Assembly: GCA_029212885.1 (NCBI GenBank)
Contig: JARGPC010000002.1
Location: 1-42,373, forward strand
Length of the DNA: 42,373 nt
DNA from: Coxiellaceae bacterium
GTDB lineage: Bacteria > Pseudomonadota > Gammaproteobacteria > Coxiellales > Coxiellaceae
Direction: 5' to 3'
The notes under the pieces are model-generated. The model ran no database searches and was not told where the DNA came from. It was given only the letters and a program-made list of their open reading frames with translations. This document shows, in pieces, positions 1-8,793 of this stretch (within the stretch, counting starts at the first letter, position 1; each line of letters starts with the position of its first letter). The translations under genes and the position numbers were made by a program.

Positions 1-572
1 CAAACGCCGGCTCAGGCTCCGTATCGTTTTATGCTTGGGATCAAACCTCTGGCACTGCCGGTGGTTATGCTGATGCCAGTACGCGCGGCACAACTTCAGC
101 GTTTAGTAGTGACACAGCCACCAGTTCCATTACAATAACTGCGGTTAATGATGCACCGACCAGTCCAAGTGCAACAGACTTTACCGCGATCACCGAAGAT
201 CAAACCAGCAGTGCCGGTCAATTAGTATCATCCATTGCGAGCAGCAGTGATGTTGATGCCGGTGCGTCGAGCGGTATTGCGGTGCACACCGTTGTCGGTA
301 CGTGGGAGTTTTCAACGGATGGCGGAACGAGTTGGACACAAGTGGCAAATGCTGCAGAAGATAATGCCTTATTGCTACAAAGCACAGATAAATTACGAGT
401 AATTCCAGATGGCTCAAACGCCGGCTCTGGCTCCGTATCGTTTTATGCTTGGGATCAAACCTCTGGCACCGCCGGTGGTTATGCGGATGCTAGTACGCGT
501 GGCACCACTTCAGCGTTTAGTAGTGACACAGCAACCTCATCGATCACTATTACAGCAGTAAATGATGCACCT
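1..572 (+). repeat. 414-bp-period tandem repeat inside the giant adhesin gene
   Basis: Bases 1-158 and 415-572 are almost identical; both contain the stretch encoding SNAGSGSVSFYAWDQTSGTA. The offset is 414 bp, that is 138 codons, one adhesin repeat. The following repeat (about 573-1000) is clearly diverged. The high nucleotide identity of the first two indicates recent homogenisation or duplication, and more copies probably lie upstream. Confidence 0.85.
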
Positions 573-2990
573 GTTCTATCTGCATCAACACCGACATTAA
601 CATCAATCACAGAAGATGATACCAGTAACAGTGGTGATACTGTTGCTAATATTGTTGGTAATTCAATTGCTGATGTGGATTCCGGTGCGGTTGAAGGCAT
701 AGCAATTTATGGTTCAGCGATTACCTCAGGTAGTGGTACTTGGCAATATAAAGTGGGCGCAGGTTCATGGACAGCGATGACTAATTTAGCTGAGTCGACT
801 GCTTTATTATTAGCTTCAACAGATTCTGTGCGCTTTGTTCCGGATGGTTTGAATGAAACAGCGGGTACCTTGTCATATTACGCTTGGGATCAAAGTTCTA
901 GCAGTGCGGGTAACCAGGTAGACGTAAGCACACGCGGTACAACCACAGCTTTTAGCAGCACAGGTGATGTTGCTTCAATTACGGTGACGGAAGTTGCTGA
1001 TACTTACGTATTAACATCAGGCAGTGATACAGTTGTTGGTGGTTCGGCTAATGATACGATACAAACAACGGCCGCAAATTATAATGTAGGTGATTCTATT
1101 GATGCCGCGGGTGGTAGCGCAGATGTATTGGCATTGCAGGGAGGCGGTCAGTTTTCACTGACAAATAATATAACGAATGTAGAAACCATTACGGTTGCGG
1201 ATGGTGCCAGTTACACCGTGGCGTTAACTAGCATTACTGGTGTAACAAATGTTGATGCCAGTGCATTGACGGGCGGCTCTGAGATTACGGTTGATGGTTC
1301 CAGTTATGCTAGCACTCTAATCATTACCGGTGGTGGTGATGGTGATATGCTTACGGGTGGCTCGGCTGATGATGTGATTGTGGGTGGAGCTGCTGCTGAT
1401 ACGATTTCTGGTGGCGCAGGTGCGGATACATTAACTGGTGATGCGGGTGATGATATTATCACTGGTGGTGACGGTGCGGATGTACTAACCGGTGGTGACG
1501 GCGCTGATACATTAACTGGTGATGCGGGTGCTGATACAATTACTGGTGGTGCAGGAGAAGATATAATCACCGGTGGTGCTGGTATCGATACACTGCAAGG
1601 TAACGCGGGCGATGATACCTTTATCTATGATACTACGGCTGTTGATTTATCGGTTGATGGTGGTGCTGATACAGATACATTGTCTGTAGCTTCTTCTGCA
1701 ACAGGTGTTACAATCGACTTAACCGCAATTGCTGATAATGTATATACGAATATTGAGGCGATTGATCTTACGGGAAGTGGTGGTAATAACCTGACGCTTG
1801 CTGAGGTGGATGTATTAGCAATTAATACGGCTGGTGAGCTTACTGTCGAGGGTGATATCGATGACTATGTTGCGCTGGGCAATGGTTGGTCGTTAGTAAG
1901 CTCAGCAAATGGTTACGATCGTTATGAAGCCTCTTTAGGTGTAGTGCTTGTGAACTCCCAAGTTTCAACGGATCAGCAAGGTGGTCAAGGAATTGACCCA
2001 ATTATCATTGATCTTGATGGTGATGGCATATCACTGATTAGTCACCAAGATTCTCAAGTACGATTTGATATGACTGGTGATGGTCAATTGAATAGAACCG
2101 CTTGGGCAAATTCTGCAGATGCCATATTAGCTTTTGATGTGAATGACAATGGCTTTATTGACAATATTCACGAGTTATTCTCAGAAAGATTTAACGGTGA
2201 AGATTATGCAAATGCGGTGGAAGCCTTGTCTACTTTCGATCTTAATCAAGATAACTTAATTGATGCTAATGACTTTGTGTATGCAGATTTGTTGTTATGG
2301 CAAGATAAAAACAGTGATGGTGTTTCTGATGAGGGTGAGTTGAGCTCGCTCGCAGATATGGGTATTAACCAAATTGATTTAGCTGTAACGGCAATTGATA
2401 TGCAAGCTGGATTGTCGACGGTGCTGAGCGAAGGTGGTGTTCAGTTTGATGATGGCAGTTCGGCAATATTCAATGAAGTTAGTTTTTATGTAACGGATAC
2501 TGAAGCAACGCGTGATGAAGATGCGATTGAAAACTTTGTATATGATGAGCAGGCAAGCGATGCATTGTATGGGTATATTCATGGTGAAAGTTTAACGGCA
2601 CCTGATGAAGATACGTTGGTGCTATACAATCAAGATGGTGAGCTGTTTAATCTTAAAATATCGATGGAAACGATAGAATACAGTGATATCTTGGGTGGCT
2701 CCAACAGCGAGCAACTATTGAATTCGCTTAATAGTCTTGATGGTGATGACGGTTTGGATATTCATGGGTTGAACCATCCTGCGTTGCAATTGAGTGATAT
2801 GGATAATAGTAGCTTTACGGTTACCGATGAGGTTGGTAACGAATATAACTTGGCTTCAGGTGAGTATACAGCGAAAGATGTTGTCGAAATTAACGGCGAA
2901 ACCTTTGTCCATTATGTGAATCAACAAGCTACGGAAGGCGGTAGCGTTGATTTGTATATCAGTAATAATCACACCGCTATGATGGGTTGA
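1..2990 (+). CDS. giant RTX adhesin-like protein, C-terminal part (5' end outside window)
   Basis: The frame is open from the first base, so the ATG at 282 is internal and the true start lies upstream. Order of parts: copies of a roughly 138-residue cadherin/VCBS-like repeat (ITAVNDAP, AWDQTSGTAG and STRGTTSAFSS signatures), well known in giant proteobacterial adhesins; a run of GGxGxDxL calcium-binding nonapeptides (about 1330-1620); an EF-hand-like block with DLDGDGI, DMTGDG, DVNDNG, DLNQDN and DKNSDG (about 2000-2380); and a C-terminal tail ending GGSVDLYISNN. The INGETFVHYV and VDLYI parts of that tail recur in all six downstream RTX genes. No Sec signal can be judged because the N terminus is missing. 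The likely role is a secreted or surface adhesin exported by a type I system; substrate and partner are unknown. The family call is secure, the adhesive function is inferred. Confidence 0.9.
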   Translation, partial: NAGSGSVSFYAWDQTSGTAGGYADASTRGTTSAFSSDTATSSITITAVNDAPTSPSATDFTAITEDQTSSAGQLVSSIASSSDVDAGASSGIAVHTVVGTWEFSTDGGTSWTQVANAAEDNALLLQSTDKLRVIPDGSNAGSGSVSFYAWDQTSGTAGGYADASTRGTTSAFSSDTATSSITITAVNDAPVLSASTPTLTSITEDDTSNSGDTVANIVGNSIADVDSGAVEGIAIYGSAITSGSGTWQYKVGAGSWTAMTNLAESTALLLASTDSVRFVPDGLNETAGTLSYYAWDQSSSSAGNQVDVSTRGTTTAFSSTGDVASITVTEVADTYVLTSGSDTVVGGSANDTIQTTAANYNVGDSIDAAGGSADVLALQGGGQFSLTNNITNVETITVADGASYTVALTSITGVTNVDASALTGGSEITVDGSSYASTLIITGGGDGDMLTGGSADDVIVGGAAADTISGGAGADTLTGDAGDDIITGGDGADVLTGGDGADTLTGDAGADTITGGAGEDIITGGAGIDTLQGNAGDDTFIYDTTAVDLSVDGGADTDTLSVASSATGVTIDLTAIADNVYTNIEAIDLTGSGGNNLTLAEVDVLAINTAGELTVEGDIDDYVALGNGWSLVSSANGYDRYEASLGVVLVNSQVSTDQQGGQGIDPIIIDLDGDGISLISHQDSQVRFDMTGDGQLNRTAWANSADAILAFDVNDNGFIDNIHELFSERFNGEDYANAVEALSTFDLNQDNLIDANDFVYADLLLWQDKNSDGVSDEGELSSLADMGINQIDLAVTAIDMQAGLSTVLSEGGVQFDDGSSAIFNEVSFYVTDTEATRDEDAIENFVYDEQASDALYGYIHGESLTAPDEDTLVLYNQDGELFNLKISMETIEYSDILGGSNSEQLLNSLNSLDGDDGLDIHGLNHPALQLSDMDNSSFTVTDEVGNEYNLASGEYTAKDVVEINGETFVHYVNQQATEGGSVDLYISNNHTAMMG

Positions 2991-3044
2991 TTGACATTAA
3001 TATTAGCGTTTAACTCATTGTTCTTAAATGGTTATAATCCATTA

Positions 3045-3070
3045 TTCTACTATAATTATATTATGTAGAA
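3045..3070 (+). promoter_or_regulatory. inverted repeat around a TATAAT box upstream of RTX gene g2
   Basis: Arms TTCTAC (3045-3050) and GTAGAA (3065-3070) flank TATAATTATATTAT; with one bulge the arms extend to about 11 bp. TATAAT at 3051-3056 is a perfect -10 match and lies in the same TACTATAATT string found at 7191-7200 before g4. No convincing -35 is present. Read as a promoter with a possible operator; the function is inferred. Confidence 0.4.
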
Positions 3071-3093
3071 GATATAATATATGGGGTCTTGCT

Positions 3094-5262
3094 ATGGGAA
3101 TCTTTACTAAAACACCTCCTTCGTTTTATGGTCCTGGTTCACCGGATTACAATTATTACAATGATAGTAGTGAAAGCAGTGATGATGGCAGCACGGATGG
3201 TTATCGCCCAACTATAAGAGGTAATGAAAGCGACGAAACACTACTCGGTAGCACTGGTGCAGATAGGATATTCGGCGGAGCCGGTAATGATATTTTGTAT
3301 GGCTACAACACAGATTATGGTCATCAACATGATCGTAATGATTCACTATACGGTGAAGAAGGTGATGATACCTTGCTCGGTGGCGGAGGTGACGATTACT
3401 TAGTGGGTGGTGATGGGGATGATATGTTAGACGGTGGCATAGATGACGATATCTTACGCGGCGGTAGCGGTAATGACACTTTAATCGGTGACTATGGTAC
3501 AGATGAATTGCATGGAGGCAGCGGCAATGATTATTTGGATGGCGGCATCAGTAGCGATGAATTATATGGTAATGAAGGTGATGATACATTAATTGGTGGC
3601 GAGGGTAGTGATACTTTAGACGGAGGAGCGGGAAATGATTCCCTGGATGGTGGTTCTGGCCTTGATACATTACATGGTGGAAGTGGAGACGATACGTTAG
3701 AAGGTGGTGCGAACTATGATAGATTGCACGGTGATGCTGGTGATGATGTGTTAAAAGGCGGGCAAGGTAGAGATTTTTTATATGGTGGTAGCGGCGATGA
3801 TACCTTAGAAGGTGGTAGCGATGCGGATAAGTTGTATGGTGATAGTGGTAAGGATCGTTTAGAGGGCGGTTTGGGTGGAGATACTTTGGATGGTGGCGCA
3901 GGAGCTGATGATTTAGTGGGTGGTCGAGGTCAAGATTATTTAATAGGTGGTTCAGGAGCTGATGCTTTTATCTTAACGAATTCGCTCGACTCTATTAATC
4001 CTGATTCAGGGGTTCATTATGCAAATGATGTCATTATGGATTTTAATGCAAGTGAAGGGGATGTGATATTTATCGATGCGCCATCATTTAGCTATGAAGT
4101 GTCGCAATATGGTGATAATACGAATGTGGAGATAACCTGGGGTTCTGGCGGCTCATCCATGATAAATTTGAGGGATGTTGATGCAAGTGAAGTCGATTGG
4201 TCTCAGGCGCTCACCAATACTTATGTCTCAAGTGAAAATCTAATACTCAATGGAGCGGACAGTAACGAATATCTTGTCGGCCAACGGGGTGATGATGTGA
4301 TCACAACGGGCGCTGGTTATGACACCGTAAATGCCGGGAGTGGTGATGATGTGATTGATGCCAGTGAATCAAATTATGTTTATGTTGAAGGTGGTGGTGG
4401 TAATGATCACATTACTGCGGGGGTTGGTAATGATTACATTAATGCAGGTGCAGGACATGACACTGTTCTCGGTGGTGAAGGTCAAGATTATATCCAAGGT
4501 CAAGCGGGTGATGATTATATAGATACAGGCGATGGTAACTACGATATGGCCTATGGTGGTGAAGGTGATGATGAAATTATAGGTGGGTCTGGTATTGATT
4601 ATTTATATGGTGAATCAGGCGATGATACATTATCAGGTCATGAAGGTAATGATACTTTGAATGGTGGCGAAGGTAATGATGAGCTTAGAGGTGGTGAAGG
4701 TATTGATATTCTTTTAGCAGGTACTGGCGATGATCTTGTTGAAGGTGGTAGCGGTAATGATGTGCTGCGGGGTCACGCGGGTGATGATACTTTGCTAGGT
4801 GGTGAGGGTGATGACAGACTTTATGGCGATGCAGGTGATGACACTTTAGTGTTTGATCAAAGCGGTAATGATACCTATCACGGTGGCACACAGTCGAGTG
4901 ATACGTTGGGTATTGGTGATGTCTTAATGTTTGAAGGCGGTAGCTTAAATTTAGATTCATTAAGCCGTGATAATGTGCAGGGTATTGAGATTTTAGATAT
5001 TACCGGTTCTGGTGGTAATAGTTTAGATTTATCTGGTTTAGATGCGGATGAAATTGCATCGATGTCTGATACCGATAGCATGGTGATTAAAGGCAATGCA
5101 GATGATCAAGTGAAATTAGCTGCTGATGAATTTGTTTCCGATGGAACGGTTGAAATTGATGGCCAAACTTTTGCGCATTTCGTAGCAAGCCCCGGCGCTG
5201 CTGGCAGTGATGCAGATATTGATTTGTATATCAATAATAACGTTAATGTGACGCTGTCATAG
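3094..5262 (+). CDS. RTX protein g2 (type A tail), candidate type I secretion substrate
   Basis: 722 residues. The start is placed at 3094 (MGIFTKTPP), not at the in-frame ATG 3028, because the upstream ATG precedes the probable -10 box. Two long arrays of GGxGxDxL nonapeptides (about residues 40-289 and 390-590) are separated by an RTX folding module with ANDVIMDFNASEGDVIFID (about 310-330), as seen in RTX proteases and lipases. The tail (about 592-722) carries GGTQSSDTLGIGDVL, ILDITGSGGN, DTDSMVIKGNADDQVKL and the end NNNVNVTLS. There is no N-terminal signal peptide, as expected for C-terminally signalled type I export. It is the first gene of a pair with g3, 47 bp downstream. No enzymatic domain is visible. 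The RTX call is secure; secretion is inferred. Confidence 0.88.
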   Translation: MGIFTKTPPSFYGPGSPDYNYYNDSSESSDDGSTDGYRPTIRGNESDETLLGSTGADRIFGGAGNDILYGYNTDYGHQHDRNDSLYGEEGDDTLLGGGGDDYLVGGDGDDMLDGGIDDDILRGGSGNDTLIGDYGTDELHGGSGNDYLDGGISSDELYGNEGDDTLIGGEGSDTLDGGAGNDSLDGGSGLDTLHGGSGDDTLEGGANYDRLHGDAGDDVLKGGQGRDFLYGGSGDDTLEGGSDADKLYGDSGKDRLEGGLGGDTLDGGAGADDLVGGRGQDYLIGGSGADAFILTNSLDSINPDSGVHYANDVIMDFNASEGDVIFIDAPSFSYEVSQYGDNTNVEITWGSGGSSMINLRDVDASEVDWSQALTNTYVSSENLILNGADSNEYLVGQRGDDVITTGAGYDTVNAGSGDDVIDASESNYVYVEGGGGNDHITAGVGNDYINAGAGHDTVLGGEGQDYIQGQAGDDYIDTGDGNYDMAYGGEGDDEIIGGSGIDYLYGESGDDTLSGHEGNDTLNGGEGNDELRGGEGIDILLAGTGDDLVEGGSGNDVLRGHAGDDTLLGGEGDDRLYGDAGDDTLVFDQSGNDTYHGGTQSSDTLGIGDVLMFEGGSLNLDSLSRDNVQGIEILDITGSGGNSLDLSGLDADEIASMSDTDSMVIKGNADDQVKLAADEFVSDGTVEIDGQTFAHFVASPGAAGSDADIDLYINNNVNVTLS

Positions 5263-5309
5263 CGTTGAAATAAAAAGTATATAGCGAAGGTTATGTGGGT
5301 GAGGTTGTG

Positions 5310-7088
5310 ATGGGTATATTGAATGAAGAAGATGAAGAAGAGCTGATTATATGTGTTGGACCATTTGGAGATGAAGGAGAAAGGTACTTTCATACAGTAT
5401 CAGACTTTACTGACCACGGTCTAGAGCTTAGTGGTGGCGATGGCTCTGATGTGTTGGTATTGCACGGTGAAGGTAACGTTGTATTTACTGATGAAAATTT
5501 CTTTGGTGTTGAAAACATTGAACTGATCGACGGTTACTATGGTTTAACATTCGCTGCTAACTATACGACCGACACGGTAATCACTACAGAAAACACTGAT
5601 TATGTCCGGGTAAATGCATCAGCGAGTAATGCTGACTTTGATGTCAGTGTAGGGCCATCTACATTGAGAGCGGGTTTAATCACTGGTGCGGGTGATGATC
5701 GGTTAGAAGGTGGTGATGGTAATGATTACTTGAGAGGTGGTTCTGGCAATGATTATTTAGTGGGTGGCGACGGTAATGATTGGTTAATAGGTTCGCATAG
5801 TCTTTATGGTAGTCCAGGTGTATCTGGAGATAACATATTAATTGGTGGTGCTGGCAATGACATGGTATTTGGTGGTGCAGGCGCTGATCGCTTGGAGGGT
5901 GGTGAAGGTGATGATCGATTGTATGGCCGACAAGGTGCTGACTATATAGAGGGCGGTGAAGGTAATGATGATTTATGTGGTGGTTGGGAGTCAGACACGT
6001 TGCGCGGTGGTTTAGGTGATGATTACTTGTCAGGCGATGGTGATAGTGATCGTCTTTATGGCGGTGAAGGTAATGATGAAATGCTGGGTGGCACAGAAGA
6101 TGACTACCTGTCTGGTGATGCCGGTGATGATAGTTTGTTTGGTGGTGATGGGAATGATGTGCTCCATGGTGGTGAAGGTAACGACCACTTATCTGGTGGT
6201 CTTGGTGATGATGTTATTAATGCGGGGGCGGGTGATGATGTAATATCGTATGGTGACTTGCGTGGTTTTAAGGGTCATGGCAAGGATACCATTCACGGTG
6301 GTGAAGGCGACGATATGATTTATGTTTTAAATGCTGGATTAGAGTTTGGTGCTGTCATCGACGGTGGCAGTGGTAGCGATACATTACGCTATTATGGAGG
6401 TTCTGTAGATGATGTGCTGGGTAGCAATATAAATAATGTCGAGAGGATTGATTTTAGATACCCAGTCAATGTTAATTTAACCTTTGATTCAACCTTTGAG
6501 GGATCTATTGTTATTGATGGTAATTGGAATTTTCATGGTTCTGACCCACTTCAAAGTGCATTAACTATTGATGCTTCTGCTAGTGATGCTGAATTCACTA
6601 TGCTTGGCGGCGCTCGCAGTGACACCTTGCAAGGTGGTCGGTCTGCGGATTCTATTTTTGGTGGTGGCGGTGATGATACATTAATTTACGATCAAGTAAG
6701 TAACGATGAATATGATGGTGGCACGCAGTCAGAGGTATTGGGCCTGGGTGATGTGCTGTTAGTTGAAGGCGAAGGCAGTGAAATTAGCTCAGATTTGTTT
6801 GGTGAATCGATGAGTGGTATAGAGATTCTGGATATAAGAGGCAGTGGTAATAACACGCTTAATTTAAGCGCCTTTGATGCAGCTGATCGATTAGATGCAT
6901 TGACTGATACTGATAGCTTTATTGTAAAAGGTAACGAAGGTGATGCGGTGTTGTTAGGAGCTGAGCAGTTTATAAATGAGGGCCAGGTAGATATCGGAGG
7001 CGATACTTACATACATTATGTGGGTGGTGGTGCTGATGCTTCAGTGGATCTATATATCAATAACGTAGTGACAATTACGGTGGTTTAA
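5310..7088 (+). CDS. RTX protein g3 (type B tail)
   Basis: 592 residues from ATG 5310. An in-frame GTG lies at 5295, but GGTGAGG (5298-5304) sits 5 nt before 5310, and the leader GTGAGGTTGTGATG is shared by g5, g6 and g7. Layout: a spacer module of about 85 residues (43-127, NVEIDL-type and YYGLTFAANYTTDT parts); nonapeptide array (127-340); a second spacer module (340-437, with VNLTFDSTFEGSIVIDG and TIDASASDAEFT); and a type B tail (466-592) with [32 protein letters not shown] and the end NNVVTITVV. The tail DNA is nearly identical to that of g5, indicating duplication. No signal peptide and no catalytic domain are seen. It is probably co-transcribed with g2. Confidence 0.87.
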   Translation: MGILNEEDEEELIICVGPFGDEGERYFHTVSDFTDHGLELSGGDGSDVLVLHGEGNVVFTDENFFGVENIELIDGYYGLTFAANYTTDTVITTENTDYVRVNASASNADFDVSVGPSTLRAGLITGAGDDRLEGGDGNDYLRGGSGNDYLVGGDGNDWLIGSHSLYGSPGVSGDNILIGGAGNDMVFGGAGADRLEGGEGDDRLYGRQGADYIEGGEGNDDLCGGWESDTLRGGLGDDYLSGDGDSDRLYGGEGNDEMLGGTEDDYLSGDAGDDSLFGGDGNDVLHGGEGNDHLSGGLGDDVINAGAGDDVISYGDLRGFKGHGKDTIHGGEGDDMIYVLNAGLEFGAVIDGGSGSDTLRYYGGSVDDVLGSNINNVERIDFRYPVNVNLTFDSTFEGSIVIDGNWNFHGSDPLQSALTIDASASDAEFTMLGGARSDTLQGGRSADSIFGGGGDDTLIYDQVSNDEYDGGTQSEVLGLGDVLLVEGEGSEISSDLFGESMSGIEILDIRGSGNNTLNLSAFDAADRLDALTDTDSFIVKGNEGDAVLLGAEQFINEGQVDIGGDTYIHYVGGGADASVDLYINNVVTITVV

Positions 7089-7177
7089 TGCCTTGAAAAT
7101 AGGCAGTAAATTTCCGTGCTAATCTTACGATTATTAACATTAAGATGATAATCTAATTCATTGATAATAAATGTAAT

Positions 7178-7208
7178 CATGCTTATTTTTTACTATAATT
7201 TAAGCATG
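7178..7208 (+). promoter_or_regulatory. inverted repeat around a TATAAT box upstream of RTX gene g4
   Basis: Perfect 8-bp arms CATGCTTA (7178-7185) and TAAGCATG (7201-7208) enclose 15 bp that include TATAAT at 7194-7199. The gap between g3 and g4 (163 bp) is the longest in the array, consistent with a promoter. TACTATAATT is shared with the g2 upstream site. No good -35 is seen, so activator dependence is possible. Confidence 0.4.
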
Positions 7209-7251
7209 TTAAAACAGTATGTATGGAAAAGGTTAAGTAAGTGAGGTTGTA

Positions 7252-8766
7252 ATGAGCGATTCACCTAAAGTATTTGGAACAGACGAAGATGAAGAATTTA
7301 GCTTCTATGACGCAGGCTCTTTAGTTTATGCCGGCAGTGGTGATGATGTGGTTTATGTCGAACCTAATGCGGCTGTATATGGTGAAGCAGGGAATGATAC
7401 TTTTATTTTGGGGTTGTATGGTAATAACCCAGGAGAAGGGGTATCTCTAGATGGCGGTTCAGGTACAGACACGGTAGTTATTCATTCTGGGTTTACTAAA
7501 AATGCGCTTGATTCTTTTGTATCAACGTTGCACTTTCCAAAATTTGACATGGCTAACATTGAGGTGATGAAGATAGGGTCATTTGCCGCAGAGGCTTTTG
7601 ATTTGCATTTAGATAATAGCAGTGATGCTGGCTACATGGGTCCTACGATTATTGATGCTTCAGCTATGGATGTATTAAATGACAGGGCTAGTTTTAAATT
7701 GACAGCTACCGGTGATATTGGTCTTTCTATCACGGGAAGTACGGGTGTTAATAATATTATGACAGGGCAGGGAGATGATTATATTCAACTCCATGGTGGT
7801 CATGGGTTGATGTCTAATCAAGTCATAGATTTAGGTGGTGATAATACGATCATAGGCAGCTCAGGAACCGATAATATAAACACAGTTGGTTTTGGTGGTG
7901 GTAATGGTGACAATACGATACGTGCTGGTGCTGGAGATGACCGCGTTACTACGGGCGGCGGTGATGACCTTTTAGCTGGTGGCGCTGGTGATGACACTTT
8001 AAATGGTGGTGCAGGGGATGATGTGCTCAGAGGTCAATCCGGTGATGATATCTTAATGGCTGGAGATGGTGATGACTTTTTAAATGGGAATACTGGTAAT
8101 GATGAGTTGTACGGTGATGGAGGCAATGACCGGATGTATGGTGGCCAAGGAGACGATTATTTAGAAGGTGGTACGGGTGATGATGTGCTTCGTGGTGATA
8201 AGGGTAATGATGAAATACATGGTGGCGAAGGTGCGGACACCATAAAAGGTGGTCGAGGTGATGATGTATTATTCGGTGGCTCGGGTGATGATACGATTTT
8301 TGGTGGTTCTGGTAGCGATAGTATATTTGGTGGTGAGGGTGATGATACATTAATTTATGATAAATCTGGTAAAGATACTTATTATGGTGGTTCTCAATCC
8401 AGTGATACGTTAGGTGTTGGTGATGTCTTAATGTTTGAAGGCGGTAGCTTAAACTTGGATTCATTAAGCAGTGATAATGTGCAGGGTGTTGAGATTCTTG
8501 ATATTACCGGTTCGGGTGGTAACACTTTGGATTTATCTGGTTTAGATGCAGATGAAGTTGCAGCGATGTCTGATACAGACAGTATGGTGATTAAAGGTAA
8601 TGCGGATGATCAAGTAAAACTGGATGCTGAATCCTTTGTCTCAGATGGCACGGTTGAAATCAATGGCGAAACCTTTGCGCATTATGTAGCAAGCCCTGGC
8701 GCTAGTGGTGCTGATGCGGACGTAGATTTATTTATCAATAATAACGTCAATGTGACGCTGTCATAG
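7252..8766 (+). CDS. RTX protein g4 (type A tail)
   Basis: 504 residues from ATG 7252, preceded by GTGAGGTTGTA, one base different from the shared leader. Layout: short N terminus with two RTX-like units; one spacer module (66-163, with FDLHLDNSSDAGYMGPTIID); nonapeptide array (166-373); type A tail (374-504) with GGSQSSDTLGVGDVLMFEGG, VEILDITGSGGN and the end NNNVNVTLS. The tail is close to that of g2. Its last 156 bases are identical to the end of g6. It is the shortest member of the family and the first gene of a pair with g5, 20 bp downstream. No signal peptide or enzymatic domain is seen. Confidence 0.88.
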   Translation: MSDSPKVFGTDEDEEFSFYDAGSLVYAGSGDDVVYVEPNAAVYGEAGNDTFILGLYGNNPGEGVSLDGGSGTDTVVIHSGFTKNALDSFVSTLHFPKFDMANIEVMKIGSFAAEAFDLHLDNSSDAGYMGPTIIDASAMDVLNDRASFKLTATGDIGLSITGSTGVNNIMTGQGDDYIQLHGGHGLMSNQVIDLGGDNTIIGSSGTDNINTVGFGGGNGDNTIRAGAGDDRVTTGGGDDLLAGGAGDDTLNGGAGDDVLRGQSGDDILMAGDGDDFLNGNTGNDELYGDGGNDRMYGGQGDDYLEGGTGDDVLRGDKGNDEIHGGEGADTIKGGRGDDVLFGGSGDDTIFGGSGSDSIFGGEGDDTLIYDKSGKDTYYGGSQSSDTLGVGDVLMFEGGSLNLDSLSSDNVQGVEILDITGSGGNTLDLSGLDADEVAAMSDTDSMVIKGNADDQVKLDAESFVSDGTVEINGETFAHYVASPGASGADADVDLFINNNVNVTLS

Positions 8767-8793
8767 TTTATGTAGGTGAGGTTGTGATGAGTA
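8611..8793 (+). repeat. 183-bp perfect direct repeat, copy 1 (g4 tail / g5 start)
   Basis: Read base by base, 8611-8793 equals 12836-13018 (offset 4225). It covers the last 51 codons of g4, the stop, the 20-bp gap with the ribosome binding site, and the first two codons of g5. Identity stops abruptly at 8793, where the two N termini diverge. Recombination between the copies would precisely remove or duplicate one tail-to-tail unit without breaking a frame. Confidence 0.93.

Noticed and set aside
3028-3093. N-terminal extension of g2 from ATG 3028
   Set aside because: It would put the start codon upstream of the probable -10 box at 3051 and encodes an A/T-rich stretch not seen in the paralogues.
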